45,652 bases of DNA. Source: CAUZFZ01 sp963579025 (lineage in GTDB: Bacteria; Planctomycetota; Planctomycetia; Planctomycetales; Planctomycetaceae). Location of the stretch: positions 1-45,652 of the forward strand of contig CAUZFZ010000077.1 in the NCBI GenBank assembly GCA_963579025.1. The letters are read 5' to 3'. The notes under the pieces are model-generated. The model had not been told where the DNA came from. It worked only from the letters and a program-made list of their open reading frames with translations, and did no database searches. The translations under genes were made by a program, and so were the position numbers. Positions 9,027-18,600 of the stretch are shown here, piece after piece (positions within the stretch are counted from its first letter, which is position 1; every line of letters starts with the position of its first letter).

Positions 9027-9397
9027 CTCCGGTTCCTTCCGGTACGCGGGGAACTTCAGGAATTCCAAGTCTGGGGTAGCCGAAGTCGCCAGACTTTGGC
9101 CACCTCGTGAATCACGGCGAACAACCAGACTCTTGCGAGTTCGGCTACCACGTCAGTCGGACGGGCTTGGAACTACTGCACTTACGCAGCTACACCCTGA
9201 CCGGCATAATCGGCAAAGTTTGCCACATGGCTTCAGAGAAACCCCATTAATGCGGAGGGATTTACTGGAGTCGTTAGCCTTGGATGCCCGCTGGTTCGGC
9301 GGAGTTACGGTTTGAGTGGATGGGCAGCTCGCGGATTGCGGGGCATAATGCTTCAGGTGGAGACGCCACGCAGTCCAACGTTGCTCAGGAGATCGGC
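9027..9397. other. Divergent intergenic region with a REP-like palindrome
   Basis: The 371 bases between the beta-barrel gene and the STAS gene carry one imperfect 25-base inverted repeat (9075-9149), and no gene is convincing. The promoters of both genes must lie here, but no clear box pair was found. The STAS ribosome site CAGGAG is at its right end (9386-9391). Confidence 0.6.
9075..9149. repeat. REP-like imperfect inverted repeat (GGTAGCCGA type)
   Basis: The left arm at 9075-9099 begins GGTAGCCGAAGTCGCCAGAC and the right arm at 9125-9149 is its near reverse complement, ending GAGTTCGGCTACC. The arms differ at a handful of positions. From memory, GTAGCCGAAGTCGCCAGACTTTGG-type sequences are dispersed in planctomycete intergenic DNA. 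Confidence 0.65.
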
Positions 9398-10036
9398 ATG
9401 GCCGCGGAACGTATGTTCGACGTGCTGGACGAAGGAACTTTCAGTGTCGTTCGTTTCCGATCCGACATTGAGGAAGCCTCGACTCGGGCGGGCGAGGTCT
9501 ACGACGATCTGGTGCAGTTCGCCGGTCAGGTGGAATGCCTCAAACTGGCGATTGATCTGACGGGCATGCGATATGTCCCCAGTAGTGTGCTTGGGATTTT
9601 CGCCCGGCTGTCGGGGCAAGGCATCGAAGTTCACGTTGTCGGTGCTTCATCGGACATCGTCGAAGTTCTGGAAGTCACACGACTCAACCGGATCATGCAC
9701 GTCAACGAGATTGATGTGACGTCGTACGACACCAGTCCGGTTCAGGTCGAGGTACCGCCAGACTGCACTGCGGCGGCGCTGGATGCCTACTTCATCAGGT
9801 GTCCGTCCTGCGCAGTCGAATGCCGGATTGCCAAGCATGATCTGGGGCACCGCTTCGAATGTTCCGGCTGCGAGCACGGTTTCGCCGTCACTGCGGAAAT
9901 CCTGGGCAGTGCCACACATGTGCGCGCCCGCTGTCCGAAGTGCGATCACATTCTGCGAGTGCGTTCCACTTATTTGCGTCAGCCCATCGCATGCAACCAC
10001 TGCGACCAGCATCTGGAAATCCGCGCGGTGCTGTGA
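9398..10036 (+). CDS. STAS-domain protein with a double zinc ribbon
   Basis: The start is ATG 9398, with AGGAG six bases upstream; the frame is open further upstream but that part looks random. The N-terminal half (about residues 1-110 of 212) resembles a STAS (anti-sigma-factor antagonist) domain: DLTGMRYVPSSVLGIF matches the loop that holds the phosphorylatable serine in SpoIIAA-type proteins. The C-terminal part has two zinc-ribbon-like units, the first with CPSC and CSGC, the second with CPKC and CNHC. No signal peptide, so it is cytoplasmic. A STAS fused to zinc ribbons suggests a signalling or nucleic-acid-linked regulator, but no partner kinase or sigma factor is nearby and the role is unknown. 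Confidence 0.8.
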   Translation: MAAERMFDVLDEGTFSVVRFRSDIEEASTRAGEVYDDLVQFAGQVECLKLAIDLTGMRYVPSSVLGIFARLSGQGIEVHVVGASSDIVEVLEVTRLNRIMHVNEIDVTSYDTSPVQVEVPPDCTAAALDAYFIRCPSCAVECRIAKHDLGHRFECSGCEHGFAVTAEILGSATHVRARCPKCDHILRVRSTYLRQPIACNHCDQHLEIRAVL

Positions 10037-10180
10037 CTGAGCCAGCGCTGTTCAGATCCCGATGGATGGAGTTCCGATCCACGTTGACCCGCAGTCGACG
10101 GGCACCATAGTTTCCCGCCCCTCGCCGCAGATGCTCAACAATCGACTCGCCTCGCCGGAAACTGACAGGGATGTTGAGTC

Positions 10181-11083
10181 GTGAATATGACCATCCGCCG
10201 CCGCCGAATTCGACTCGGGTCGATCGTCTTAATTGCTCTCCTGCTGAGCCCACCGGCCGAGACATTCGCAGGCGAGCTGAATCGTGTCCGGGATCAGGCC
10301 CGCACCTCGTCCTCTGATTCCGGCTCGTCCGGCGGCTCTTCCAGTCGCGAGGATCGGCACGGGCACGATGACCATCACCACGGACACGATCCGTGGCACG
10401 ACCACCACGATGACGGCAACAGCCTGTCGGACGATCTGTTCGGTATCGGGTTCCTGGCAGCACTTGTCGGAGTCAGCTCGCCATTCTGGGCTCCGCCTCA
10501 GTTGCTGGGCGACGACGGTGAAAAGGGGTATTTCCCGGGTCACCCGTATGACAATGCTGTCGGCGGCCTGGTGCCTGACAAGACTCCATCCGGAGCACAC
10601 GACACGCTCGTCGTGCTGCAGGGCCAGTACGGAGACGACTTCGGAGGCGTCTCACATGCAAACGGCCGGCTGATTCTGGAAAGTGCGTGGCGACTGGGCA
10701 TCGACACCGAGTTCAACTATCGGCACGAAGACGGCTCGCCATCCGACGATCTATGGACCGGCGACTTCAACGTCACGTGGCGGTTCGCTCAAAGTGAGCC
10801 GCTGCAGTTTCGCACGGGCGTTGGATTCAACTGGCTGGCCGATCGCCAGGGTGAAGACTACGGCTTCAATTTCACCTACGGAGCGGACCTGTTTCCGGGT
10901 GACCCGTGGGTTCTGTCGAGCACCATCGACTGGGGCCGACTCGGTGAAGCGACGCTGTTTCACAATCGGACGACGATCGGTGTGACGCAGAACGGCTGGG
11001 GATTGTACACCGGCTACGACTACTTCAATGTCGGCGGCGCCGGGCTGCATGCCTGGATCAACGGGATTGAACTGCGGTTTTGA
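10181..11083 (+). CDS. His-rich outer-membrane beta-barrel-like protein
   Basis: Translation likely starts at GTG 10181 (MNMTIRRRRIRLG); ATG 10187 is the alternative. A signal peptide (SIVLIALLLSPPAETFA) is followed by a Ser/Gly linker and a strongly histidine- and aspartate-rich segment (RHGHDDHHHGHDPWHDHHDD, about residues 64-84). The rest is beta-strand-like and rich in aromatic residues, and the last residues are IELRF: a terminal phenylalanine is a hallmark of outer-membrane barrels. About 300 residues. The His-rich part could bind metal ions, which is inference only. No family recognised. It follows the STAS gene by 144 bases. Confidence 0.72.
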   Translation: MNMTIRRRRIRLGSIVLIALLLSPPAETFAGELNRVRDQARTSSSDSGSSGGSSSREDRHGHDDHHHGHDPWHDHHDDGNSLSDDLFGIGFLAALVGVSSPFWAPPQLLGDDGEKGYFPGHPYDNAVGGLVPDKTPSGAHDTLVVLQGQYGDDFGGVSHANGRLILESAWRLGIDTEFNYRHEDGSPSDDLWTGDFNVTWRFAQSEPLQFRTGVGFNWLADRQGEDYGFNFTYGADLFPGDPWVLSSTIDWGRLGEATLFHNRTTIGVTQNGWGLYTGYDYFNVGGAGLHAWINGIELRF

Positions 11084-11090
11084 ACGCGCT

Positions 11091-11110
11091 CGTTTCGTTC
11101 AAGCGAAACG
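11091..11110. terminator. Possible weak hairpin after the beta-barrel gene
   Basis: CGTTTCG and CGAAACG form a 7-bp stem with a six-base loop eight bases after the stop codon at 11083. There is no T-run, so intrinsic termination is doubtful. Confidence 0.3.
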
Positions 11111-11249
11111 CGGGCCGCATTCTGGCTGACAGAGCACTGGACACAGGTCTGGGCCAGTGGAAGTCACTACGATCTTCCTTGGATCACGACTAAGATCCGG
11201 CCCTTCCCGCCCTCTAGCCCCATCCAGACCATCCCACCGGAGTGTTCCC

Positions 11250-11918
11250 ATGATCCTTCGCTGCCTGCTCTCTATTTCGATATCGCTCGGTGCATCGCTG
11301 GTATTTGCCGACGATCACGAACTGAAGACCGTCGACGAAGCTCCGAAGGGGTTGTCACCGGCCATCGAAAAGCTGCTCGACCCCGCTGGCTTTCAGATCG
11401 CTGGCGACGATGGAGCAGTCGTCGAGTTGTGGCTGCTCAAAAGCGTCGCCGTGAAACCGAAGTTCAAATCAAGCTTCAGTCAGATGTACCCATTTATGCC
11501 GGGACAGTTGCTCGGCGCAATCCGCGTGGGAGACGACGTCGAATACACAGATTTCCGCGGCCAGGCGATGAAGACTGGAACGTACACACTGCGGTACGGC
11601 CTGCAGCCGATGGATGGCAATCACGTGGGAACCAGTGAAACGTCCGATTTTCTGCTGGCCCTGCCCGCGAAGATCGACACGAAAAGCGACGCGATTGGAA
11701 GCTTTGACGAACTTGCCGAGCTGAGTGCCAAGTCTGCCGGCTCGACTCACCCGGCCATTTTCTCTCTGCTCGACCCGAAGAAGGTGAAGAAGAAGCCAAA
11801 GCTCGAACAGGACGACTTTTCCGAGCACTGGATTCTGAGCCTCGTGGGCAAAGGCAAAGAAAAGGACAAAGACGTCGACCTGAAAGTGCGTCTGGTCGTC
11901 GTCGGCCAGTCTGAATAA
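11250..11918 (+). CDS. Secreted protein of unknown function
   Basis: The start is ATG 11250, with CCGGAG upstream at good spacing; the longer frame begins inside non-coding DNA. A signal peptide (MILRCLLSISISLGASLVFA) is followed by a charged mature protein of about 200 residues. A conserved-looking core reads MPGQLLGAIRVGDDVEYTDFR and a turn-rich GTYTLRYGLQPMDGNHVG, which suggests a beta-sandwich. The C-terminal part is lysine-rich. No family or catalytic motif is recognised. It precedes another small secreted protein by 36 bases on the same strand, and the two may be co-transcribed. Confidence 0.72.
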   Translation: MILRCLLSISISLGASLVFADDHELKTVDEAPKGLSPAIEKLLDPAGFQIAGDDGAVVELWLLKSVAVKPKFKSSFSQMYPFMPGQLLGAIRVGDDVEYTDFRGQAMKTGTYTLRYGLQPMDGNHVGTSETSDFLLALPAKIDTKSDAIGSFDELAELSAKSAGSTHPAIFSLLDPKKVKKKPKLEQDDFSEHWILSLVGKGKEKDKDVDLKVRLVVVGQSE

Positions 11919-11954
11919 TTGCTGTCTGAAGAACGCGAAGTAGCCCGGTGACTT

Positions 11955-12539
11955 ATGCAACTGGCCCGAACAGTCCTGACCTTCGCCGTCATCCTGGCCC
12001 CGGTCATCGCGTCATCCGGCGAGACCGAGACCGAGACTCCGACGAGTGACGGTTCCAAGCCAAAGGCCGCCGTCAAAGGTGCGGCGAAGGCTCCCGAACC
12101 GAAACGAGAGCTGTTTCACGGAACCGTTCTGCTTGCGCAGTACGCGTTGAAGAAACGGGGCATCAAAGTTGCCGAGGAGATGAACGATCAGGCGGTCCTC
12201 GAAACACCGGACGGCGAGTTGATCCCCATCGCGGCTGACTGGCGGGGCCGGGCATTCTTTCAGGACAAGCGGATGCGGGGTCGGAAGACCGAGCTTGTCG
12301 GATACCGTCGTCCCGGAATCCCGTACCTGCAGGTGCTGGTCGTCTTCTTCATCAACGAGAAGGGCCAGCGCGAAGAAATGGACTACTGGTGCGACGTCTG
12401 TTCGATCCCGATGTACGAGATCAAGGACTGTGAATGTTGCCAGGGACCGATTCTCTTTCGACTGCGTCCCGGCAAGTTGCCGTCGTACATCGATCTGCAG
12501 TTGAAGCGAGACGATGCGAAACCAGTCGGCAGAAAGTGA
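11955..12539 (+). CDS. Secreted cysteine-containing protein of unknown function
   Basis: The 194-residue product begins with a signal peptide (MQLARTVLTFAVILAPVIAS) and a Thr/Lys-rich linker. The C-terminal third holds two close cysteine pairs, WCDVC and CECC, inside YWCDVCSIPMYEIKDCECC, which could bind a metal or form disulfides. No family recognised. It follows the previous secreted gene by 36 bases, and a 19-bp palindrome (12559-12610) lies 20 bases after its stop, so it probably ends a transcript. Confidence 0.72.
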   Translation: MQLARTVLTFAVILAPVIASSGETETETPTSDGSKPKAAVKGAAKAPEPKRELFHGTVLLAQYALKKRGIKVAEEMNDQAVLETPDGELIPIAADWRGRAFFQDKRMRGRKTELVGYRRPGIPYLQVLVVFFINEKGQREEMDYWCDVCSIPMYEIKDCECCQGPILFRLRPGKLPSYIDLQLKRDDAKPVGRK

Positions 12540-12558
12540 CTGCCTGTGCGTCGTCCAG

Positions 12559-12610
12559 AACACTAATTGACGCTAATCCTCACTAATTGCGATTAGCGTC
12601 AATTAGTGTT
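12559..12610. terminator. Perfect 19-bp palindrome, likely hairpin terminator or repeat
   Basis: AACACTAATTGACGCTAAT (12559-12577) pairs perfectly with ATTAGCGTCAATTAGTGTT (12592-12610) across a 14-base loop, and the loop itself contains another CTAATTG. It lies 20 bases after the stop of the secreted protein gene. The stem is AT-rich and lacks a long T-run. A decayed copy is at 446-515, so it is a dispersed repeat as well as a possible terminator. Confidence 0.7.
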
Positions 12611-12791
12611 CCGCAGTTACCGACCTGATGGGGTCCGGCCACGCCGCGTTCCGGATTGGAACGCATGCAGAAATAACCCCAAATTACGCCCTTTCATTGG
12701 CCCGCGGCCAAGATGTGGCGGCTGGAAGCTACCAATACAGGAAGAGCGGAACTCGTTTCCTGCACGCATCTTTTACGATTACTCCTGATCC

Positions 12792-13739
12792 ATGCCGTCT
12801 CCATCGACCACGCCCTATCTTGTCCGTCTGGCCGAACGGCTGACGACTGCGCTGGCTCCGATGGACGCGGCGCGTCGGCAGAGACATCGCGATTTCATCT
12901 GCTCGTTGCAGCAATCGGATGGTGGATTTGGCGGGCGCGAAGGCGATTCGGATCTGTACTACACCAGCTTTGCCGTCCGTGGCCTGGGAATGCTCGGTGG
13001 TATGACGCCGGACGAGTGCGGTTCCGTAGCGCGGTTCCTCGGCGAGTTTGACTGGCGGACGCTGAATGTCGTCGACCTGATGAACTGGCTGAACACAGTG
13101 CTGGCAGTGCAGGTGTTCGGGGGCCAGGACCTGCTGGCCGAAGCCGACGCGGACTGGCCTCAACAGATGGCCGCTCGTCTGGAAGCCGTGCGCACTAATG
13201 ACGGTGGCTATGCCAAATCGACTGAAGGCGCTGCCGGCAGCATGTACCAGTCGTTCCTCGTCACGCTGACCTATGAACTGCTGGGGATGCAACCGCCACA
13301 GCCCAACGCACTCATTCAGTTCGTTTACGACCGCCAGCGGGACGACGGCGGCTTCGTCGAAATTGGTCCGATGAAGAACAGCGGGACGAATCCCACGGCG
13401 GCCGCGATCGGCCTGATGTCGGTTGTGGGTGGAATGGACGAGGAACTCCGCAACGACGTCCGCGATTTCCTCAAGCTCGTCTGGAGCGAGGAAGGCGGGT
13501 TTCAGGCGAATAAACGCATCACATTTGCAGACGGGTTGTCGACGTTTACGGGACTGCTGACCGTTCAGGACCTGTCGCTGGACGGGCTCGTCAGCGAACG
13601 CGTCATCGAGCGTTTTCTGACCGACTGGCTCGAATTCCCCACCGGCGGTTTTCGCGGAGCCAGTTGGGATGATCAGGCCGACGTGGAATACACCTTTTAC
13701 GGACTCGGCTGCCTGGCGCTACTCTGGAGTGCCGCGTAA
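12792..13739 (+). CDS. Alpha-toroid protein of the prenyltransferase / squalene-oxidase repeat fold
   Basis: The 315-residue product has the repeated Gly-Gly-aromatic motif of PF00432-type repeats at about residues 44, 137, 184, 234 and 284 (DGGFGG, DGGYAK, DGGFVE, EGGFQA, TGGFRG). The alpha-alpha toroid fold is therefore well supported, and the size matches beta subunits of protein prenyltransferases. Two zinc ligands of those enzymes look changed: DVEY stands where DVCY is expected, and ADGLSTFTG stands where the histidine-containing segment is expected. No DxDD cyclase motif is present. No signal peptide. The function is unknown; ligand binding rather than protein prenylation is plausible. 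Confidence 0.8.
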   Translation: MPSPSTTPYLVRLAERLTTALAPMDAARRQRHRDFICSLQQSDGGFGGREGDSDLYYTSFAVRGLGMLGGMTPDECGSVARFLGEFDWRTLNVVDLMNWLNTVLAVQVFGGQDLLAEADADWPQQMAARLEAVRTNDGGYAKSTEGAAGSMYQSFLVTLTYELLGMQPPQPNALIQFVYDRQRDDGGFVEIGPMKNSGTNPTAAAIGLMSVVGGMDEELRNDVRDFLKLVWSEEGGFQANKRITFADGLSTFTGLLTVQDLSLDGLVSERVIERFLTDWLEFPTGGFRGASWDDQADVEYTFYGLGCLALLWSAA

Positions 13740-13853
13740 GTTCTGTACGCTGCGTCCGATCCACCCGATAACTCGCGCGAGCTTGAAGTCCAGCCGGTCA
13801 ACCTGCGACAGTTGCCGCGTTGAATCACTGCCTCGTTAGGTCAGGAACCCTGC

Positions 13854-15635
13854 ATGGCGACCAGGCTCGGAAATTTGCGGAACAGTCTTTATCGGCTTCG
13901 GAACACCCGGCGACTCATTCGCTGGGGTAACGGTTTCAGCCTGTTGCTCAACGCCGCCGTCGTGATCCTGCTGATCGCGTTTCTGGCAGACTGGCAACTG
14001 GACATGACTCGCGCACAGCGCGGCGTCCTTTTAGGGATCGTGTGCGTAGCGCTGGTGTGGTCCGTGCGTCGCTTCACGTTGCCATGGCTCAGGCAATATG
14101 ACGACATCGTCGACTTGGCTCTGGCTGTCGAGAAGCAGCAGAACATCGACAGCGATCTGGTCTCGGCTCTGCAGTTTGAACGGCCAGAGGCCAGCACCTG
14201 GGGCTCGGTTCAGCTTGAACAGGCCGTCATTTCGCAAGTGGCCGAAACGGCTCCGCAAATCAACGTGTTTCAGGGACTGCCACTGGCTGACTTCAAACGG
14301 CGAGTATTGGCCGCCGCAACGGTCTCGGTCATCGTCGTGTTCAGCGCGGTAAGTCAGCCCGGCTGGTACGGCGCGTTCTTCAGTCGCATGCTGCTTGGGA
14401 ACGTGCAGTATCCCACACGAACACAGGTCCAGATCATCGCCGTCAATGGCAAGGCCCTGCTGAACAAGGAATCTCGCGGCGGGCAGACGGTGGTCGACTC
14501 GATCCGCAGCCCGTTCGGCCATGCACTTCAATTTCATGTCATCGCACGCGGCGAGATTCCTGAGTCCGATTCAGGTCAGGTCCGAATCACGAGCGTTGAT
14601 GGTGACATCGCGACAGAAATCGAGATCACACGCGTTGATCCGAAAGCCGACGACGGTAGAGAATTACCTGACGGCATCAGGCAACTACTGGGACAGGACC
14701 CCAAAGGAAATGGTTACGCGGTCTTCTCTGGTGAGCTGCCGCGTCTGATGGATTCGGTCACGTTTCGCGTGTTCCTCGGCGATGCCCGTTCGCGGACGTA
14801 TACGATCGAAGCCATTCCGCTGCCGGTCGTTGATCTACAGGTCGATGTCACACCACCGGCTTACGCAGTGGAGGCCACTCTTAAGTCCGACGCACGAGGC
14901 AGTTCGAAGCGGCAAGTTTCGGTGGTGGAAGGGTCAAGCGTTGATCTGACCGTGCAGTGCCTCAACAAGCAGCTCACATCAGCAACGCTGTGGCTGGGCG
15001 AGACCGAGGAACCCTACCAACTGACTCCAAAAGACGGCCTGAAGAAGCGCTGGACACTGAACACCACTGGTACGCCACTGGCCTCCGTGTCGGAGCCGTT
15101 GCAGTACCGAGTGCAAGTGACCGACGAGCAAGGCTTACAGCTTGAGAGTCCGATTCACGGCACGATTCGGCTGCGCACCGATCAGGCGCCACGCACGGCA
15201 GTCAGCGTCCGAACGCGGCGAGTGATCCCCACGGCAAAGCCACCAATCCGGTGGTCAGCGTCCGACGACTTCGGGCTGGAACGTGTCGTGGCCGAGGTCC
15301 AGATCGCTCGCGAAGATGGTAATATTGAAAAGGATGAGGTTGAAATTGCGGCGCGTGTCGACGGAAAGGCTGCCCCCACAGCGCTGGATGGCGACTATCC
15401 TCTCGACCTTTCGGCTTTCAAGTTGGTAAAAGGCGATGAACTTAAGGTCACATTTGTGGCATACGACTACCGCGGAGAAGAACTCGAATCACAGCGAAGT
15501 TTCAGCGAGCCGGTCATCTTTCAGGTCACAGACCGGCAGGGCATTCTTTCAGGCCTGCTCGAAACGGATCAGGAGTCAGCAAAACAGCTTGACGCCATCA
15601 TCCGCCGAGAACTTGGAATCGGAGAGACTCGATGA
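13854..15635 (+). CDS. Membrane protein with a large extracytoplasmic region (DUF4175-like)
   Basis: The start at ATG 13854 has AGGAA six bases upstream. The 593-residue protein has two membrane segments near the N-terminus (GFSLLLNAAVVILLIAFLA and LLGIVCVALVW) and a third near residue 150 (VLAAATVSVIVVFSAV). The rest is a beta-rich extracytoplasmic part containing VTPPAYAVE, the PPAY-type signature I associate with planctomycete DUF4175-like proteins; that assignment is from memory. Its stop overlaps the start of the next gene by four bases (ATGA), so translation is coupled and the products probably interact. No MoxR or BatA gene, which often accompany this family, is in the window. Its role is not known. 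Confidence 0.8.
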   Translation: MATRLGNLRNSLYRLRNTRRLIRWGNGFSLLLNAAVVILLIAFLADWQLDMTRAQRGVLLGIVCVALVWSVRRFTLPWLRQYDDIVDLALAVEKQQNIDSDLVSALQFERPEASTWGSVQLEQAVISQVAETAPQINVFQGLPLADFKRRVLAAATVSVIVVFSAVSQPGWYGAFFSRMLLGNVQYPTRTQVQIIAVNGKALLNKESRGGQTVVDSIRSPFGHALQFHVIARGEIPESDSGQVRITSVDGDIATEIEITRVDPKADDGRELPDGIRQLLGQDPKGNGYAVFSGELPRLMDSVTFRVFLGDARSRTYTIEAIPLPVVDLQVDVTPPAYAVEATLKSDARGSSKRQVSVVEGSSVDLTVQCLNKQLTSATLWLGETEEPYQLTPKDGLKKRWTLNTTGTPLASVSEPLQYRVQVTDEQGLQLESPIHGTIRLRTDQAPRTAVSVRTRRVIPTAKPPIRWSASDDFGLERVVAEVQIAREDGNIEKDEVEIAARVDGKAAPTALDGDYPLDLSAFKLVKGDELKVTFVAYDYRGEELESQRSFSEPVIFQVTDRQGILSGLLETDQESAKQLDAIIRRELGIGETR

Positions 15636-18600
15636 CTAAGAGAGCGATTCTGGTTGGACTGGCTGTCGCTATGGGCGTGACGTCTTTCTCACTGGCCGTC
15701 GACAAATTGTCGCTCCGCCGAAAGCAGATTGATCAGCAGAGAGCACGTGCGATGGCTCAAAAGCTGGTTTCGACCGCGGTCGATCTGCAGCTCAATCAAC
15801 TCGAAGACAACGGTCTGACCGACCTGCCGATCTATAAAGAGATCAGCGCGATGCAGGACAGCATCGGCGAACTGGTCGAAGACGAGATGGCGGATGTGGT
15901 CGAAATCCTGCTGGACGCGCAGGGCCTGAAGTCATCCGCCGAACGGCAGAAGAAGTTTGTCGAGGCCCGCACAACGATCCGCGACATCGTCATCAAGCTG
16001 GCCATCGAGCGGCAGAATCTGCTGCGTCGGCTGAAGAATGCCGAGATCACCGAACAGGTGCACCGGCTGATCAAGCTCGAAACCAGCACGATGAAAACGA
16101 CAAAGGGACTGCCGGAAGAATCGCAGACACGTCGATTGCAGCTCGCCGTCGAGACCATCGAAGACCAGCGTGACGTGAAGCAACTGTTCCTGCATCTGGT
16201 CGAGACACTCGCCGATGTTGCCACTTGGGGCGGTCCACTGGGCGACGGAGCCACGCGCGGCATTCGCATCCTTAAAGAAGAAGACCTCGGCACGCATCTC
16301 GACAAAGCTGGCGACGAGCTGGAAGCCACACGCTACGAACCGGCAAGCATCGAACAGGCTGCTGTGGTTGCCGGCCTGAAGAAGTTGCTGGCGCAACTCA
16401 ACAAGACACAGGGCCTGCTTAGCTCTGACAACGAATCGATGATGGAGAAAATTCGCGACTTGGTGGAGCGTCAGCAGGAGACCCGCGAAAAGGTCGAAAA
16501 GGCCAACATCGAGAACCCCGAGCAGAACAACGAGCTTGTCGGTGAGCAGCGTGAGATCGCGGCCGACCTGCAGGACCTGGCCGACAAACTGCCGGACAAC
16601 ATCGAAACGCGACAGCAGATTCAGAACGCGATTGAGGCTGCAGAACAGGCGGCGGAAGACATTTTCTCGATGCAGGAAGACGAAGCCGTTGAATCACAGC
16701 GGCAGGTTGAAGGCCAACTGGCAGCACTGGCAAACTCACTGCGTGAAGGAGCCGAGCAGGATCTGGACGCCTTCACCGCGGCCGAACTGTCACAACGCGT
16801 CGCCGATCTGGAAGCTGTCAAAGCTCAACTTCAACAGGCCGTGGAACAGGAACAGGCCGCGACCGAAAACGTCAAAGCAAAGCCGCAGGAAGCCGCCGCC
16901 AAAGCCGACGCGGCGAAGGCAACAGTCGATGAAATCGAAAAAGCCAACGCGGAACGAAATCTGCCTGAATCTCTCGAATCAACACTTGCTGAAGCCGCCG
17001 AAGCTGTTGAACGCGCTGCGGACGCTCCCATCGAAGATCTGAAGCCGGTCCCGGCGGAGCCACAGGAAGGTGATCCGGCGAAACCGGAACAGACCGAGGC
17101 CGAAGCCGCCGCTGAAGCGGAAGCCGTCGAAGCTTCCGAACAGGCAGAAGAGACTCTGGAAAACGCTACCGAAGCCCTCGAAAACGCCTTGGCAGCGACC
17201 GAAGAGGAGCTGGCGGAAGCACAGCGAATGGAAGCGGCCGTCAAGATCGGCGAGCTGGCTCGAGCAGCGGAAGCTCTCGAACGAGCCGCTGCCGCGGAAC
17301 GTCAGATTGCGGACGCCGCCGAAGAGATCGCAGACGAGACGCCGACTAAAGAAGCACTGACTCCGGAAGACGCCGAAGCTCTGGCGGAGGAAGCCGCTGA
17401 ACTTACTGAGGATCAGCAGGACATCAGCGACGTCGTGGCGAAGCTGGCGGAAGGCGTTGAAGAAACGGCTCCAGAAGTTGCGGAGCTGTTAAAGGACGCT
17501 TTGGCCATGGCAGAAGAGACTGCCAAGCCACTGAAGGCAACTGAAACGGCGGCCGAAGAAGCGGAAGCCGCCAGTGAAGCCATGGCCAAAGCCGAGGCTG
17601 ACAAAAATGAAGAGGCGATGGCATCCGCCGAAACGGCCGAATTGGAAGCTCAGACCGAAGCAGCAGAGGCAGCCGCGGAGGCAGCAGAAAAAGCAGCCGA
17701 AACGGCAGAGCAACTGACCGCCGCGGCCGAAGCGATTCGCGAAGAAATCGCCGAAACAGCCGCAGAACTCGCCGAACTGACAGCAGAGCAACTTGCGAAA
17801 GTCGACGAGGCGCAGGCAGCGGTCGAAGTCGCGATGGCCGAAGCGGATGAGTCGCTGGCTGACCGTTTGCAGAAGCTGAGCGAAGCGCAGGCCAAAGTCG
17901 CCGAAGCCGAAGCCGAGCAGTTGCGTGCCGAGGGTAAGAAGGAAGCCGCCGACGCGATGGAACTGGCTCAGAAGATCGCTGAAGCCGCCGCAAAGCAGAC
18001 CGAGGCTGAAGAGGCGGCAGCAGAAGTCGAGTCCGGCGAAGCCGCCACTCCATTGGAAGCCGCCAAAGCACAACAGGCAGTTGCGGAAGCCGTCGAAGAA
18101 CTGGCGAAGGCCGCTGCAGAACGTCCCGCTGCGGAAGAGGCCAAAGAAGCTGGCGAACCTGACCCGTTGGCCGAGGCGTTAGAAGAAGCGCAGCAGGCCG
18201 CCGCGGAAGCTGCGAAGCAAACCCTCGATGGAGACATGGAACAGGCCGAAGCCTCACGGGAACAGGCCGAAGAAGCACTGGCCAAAGCGGCGGAAGCCGC
18301 TGCGGAAGAAGCCAAAGAAGCGGCCGCCGCCGAGCCAACTGGCGAACCTGACGCGGACGCCCAGAAAGCGGTCGCAAAAGCTGCCGAAGCCGCCGAGGAA
18401 CTGGCAAAGTCTGATGCAGACGAAAATGCTCAGGCAGCGGCCGAATCACTGGCCGAAGCAGGTGAGGCTGCGAAAGAAGCGGCCGAGAATCTGAAAGACG
18501 ACCAGGCAGAACTGGCCAAGACACCACAGGAAGAAGCCGGTGAAGCTCTCGCGGACGCCAACGAAAAACTGGCCGAGGCCATTAAAGAACTTGCCAAACA

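Noticed and set aside
9212..9224. GGCAAAGTTTGCC palindrome as an operator
   Set aside because: It is perfect but short, lies far from a defined promoter and matches no operator I can name.
17424..18527. Long minus-strand open frame (367 codons) inside the Ala/Glu-rich gene
   Set aside because: It reads as Arg/Leu/Pro-rich text produced by the repeated GAA/GCC codons of the real gene on the other strand. Similar frames occur over the whole gene and none has a ribosome site.
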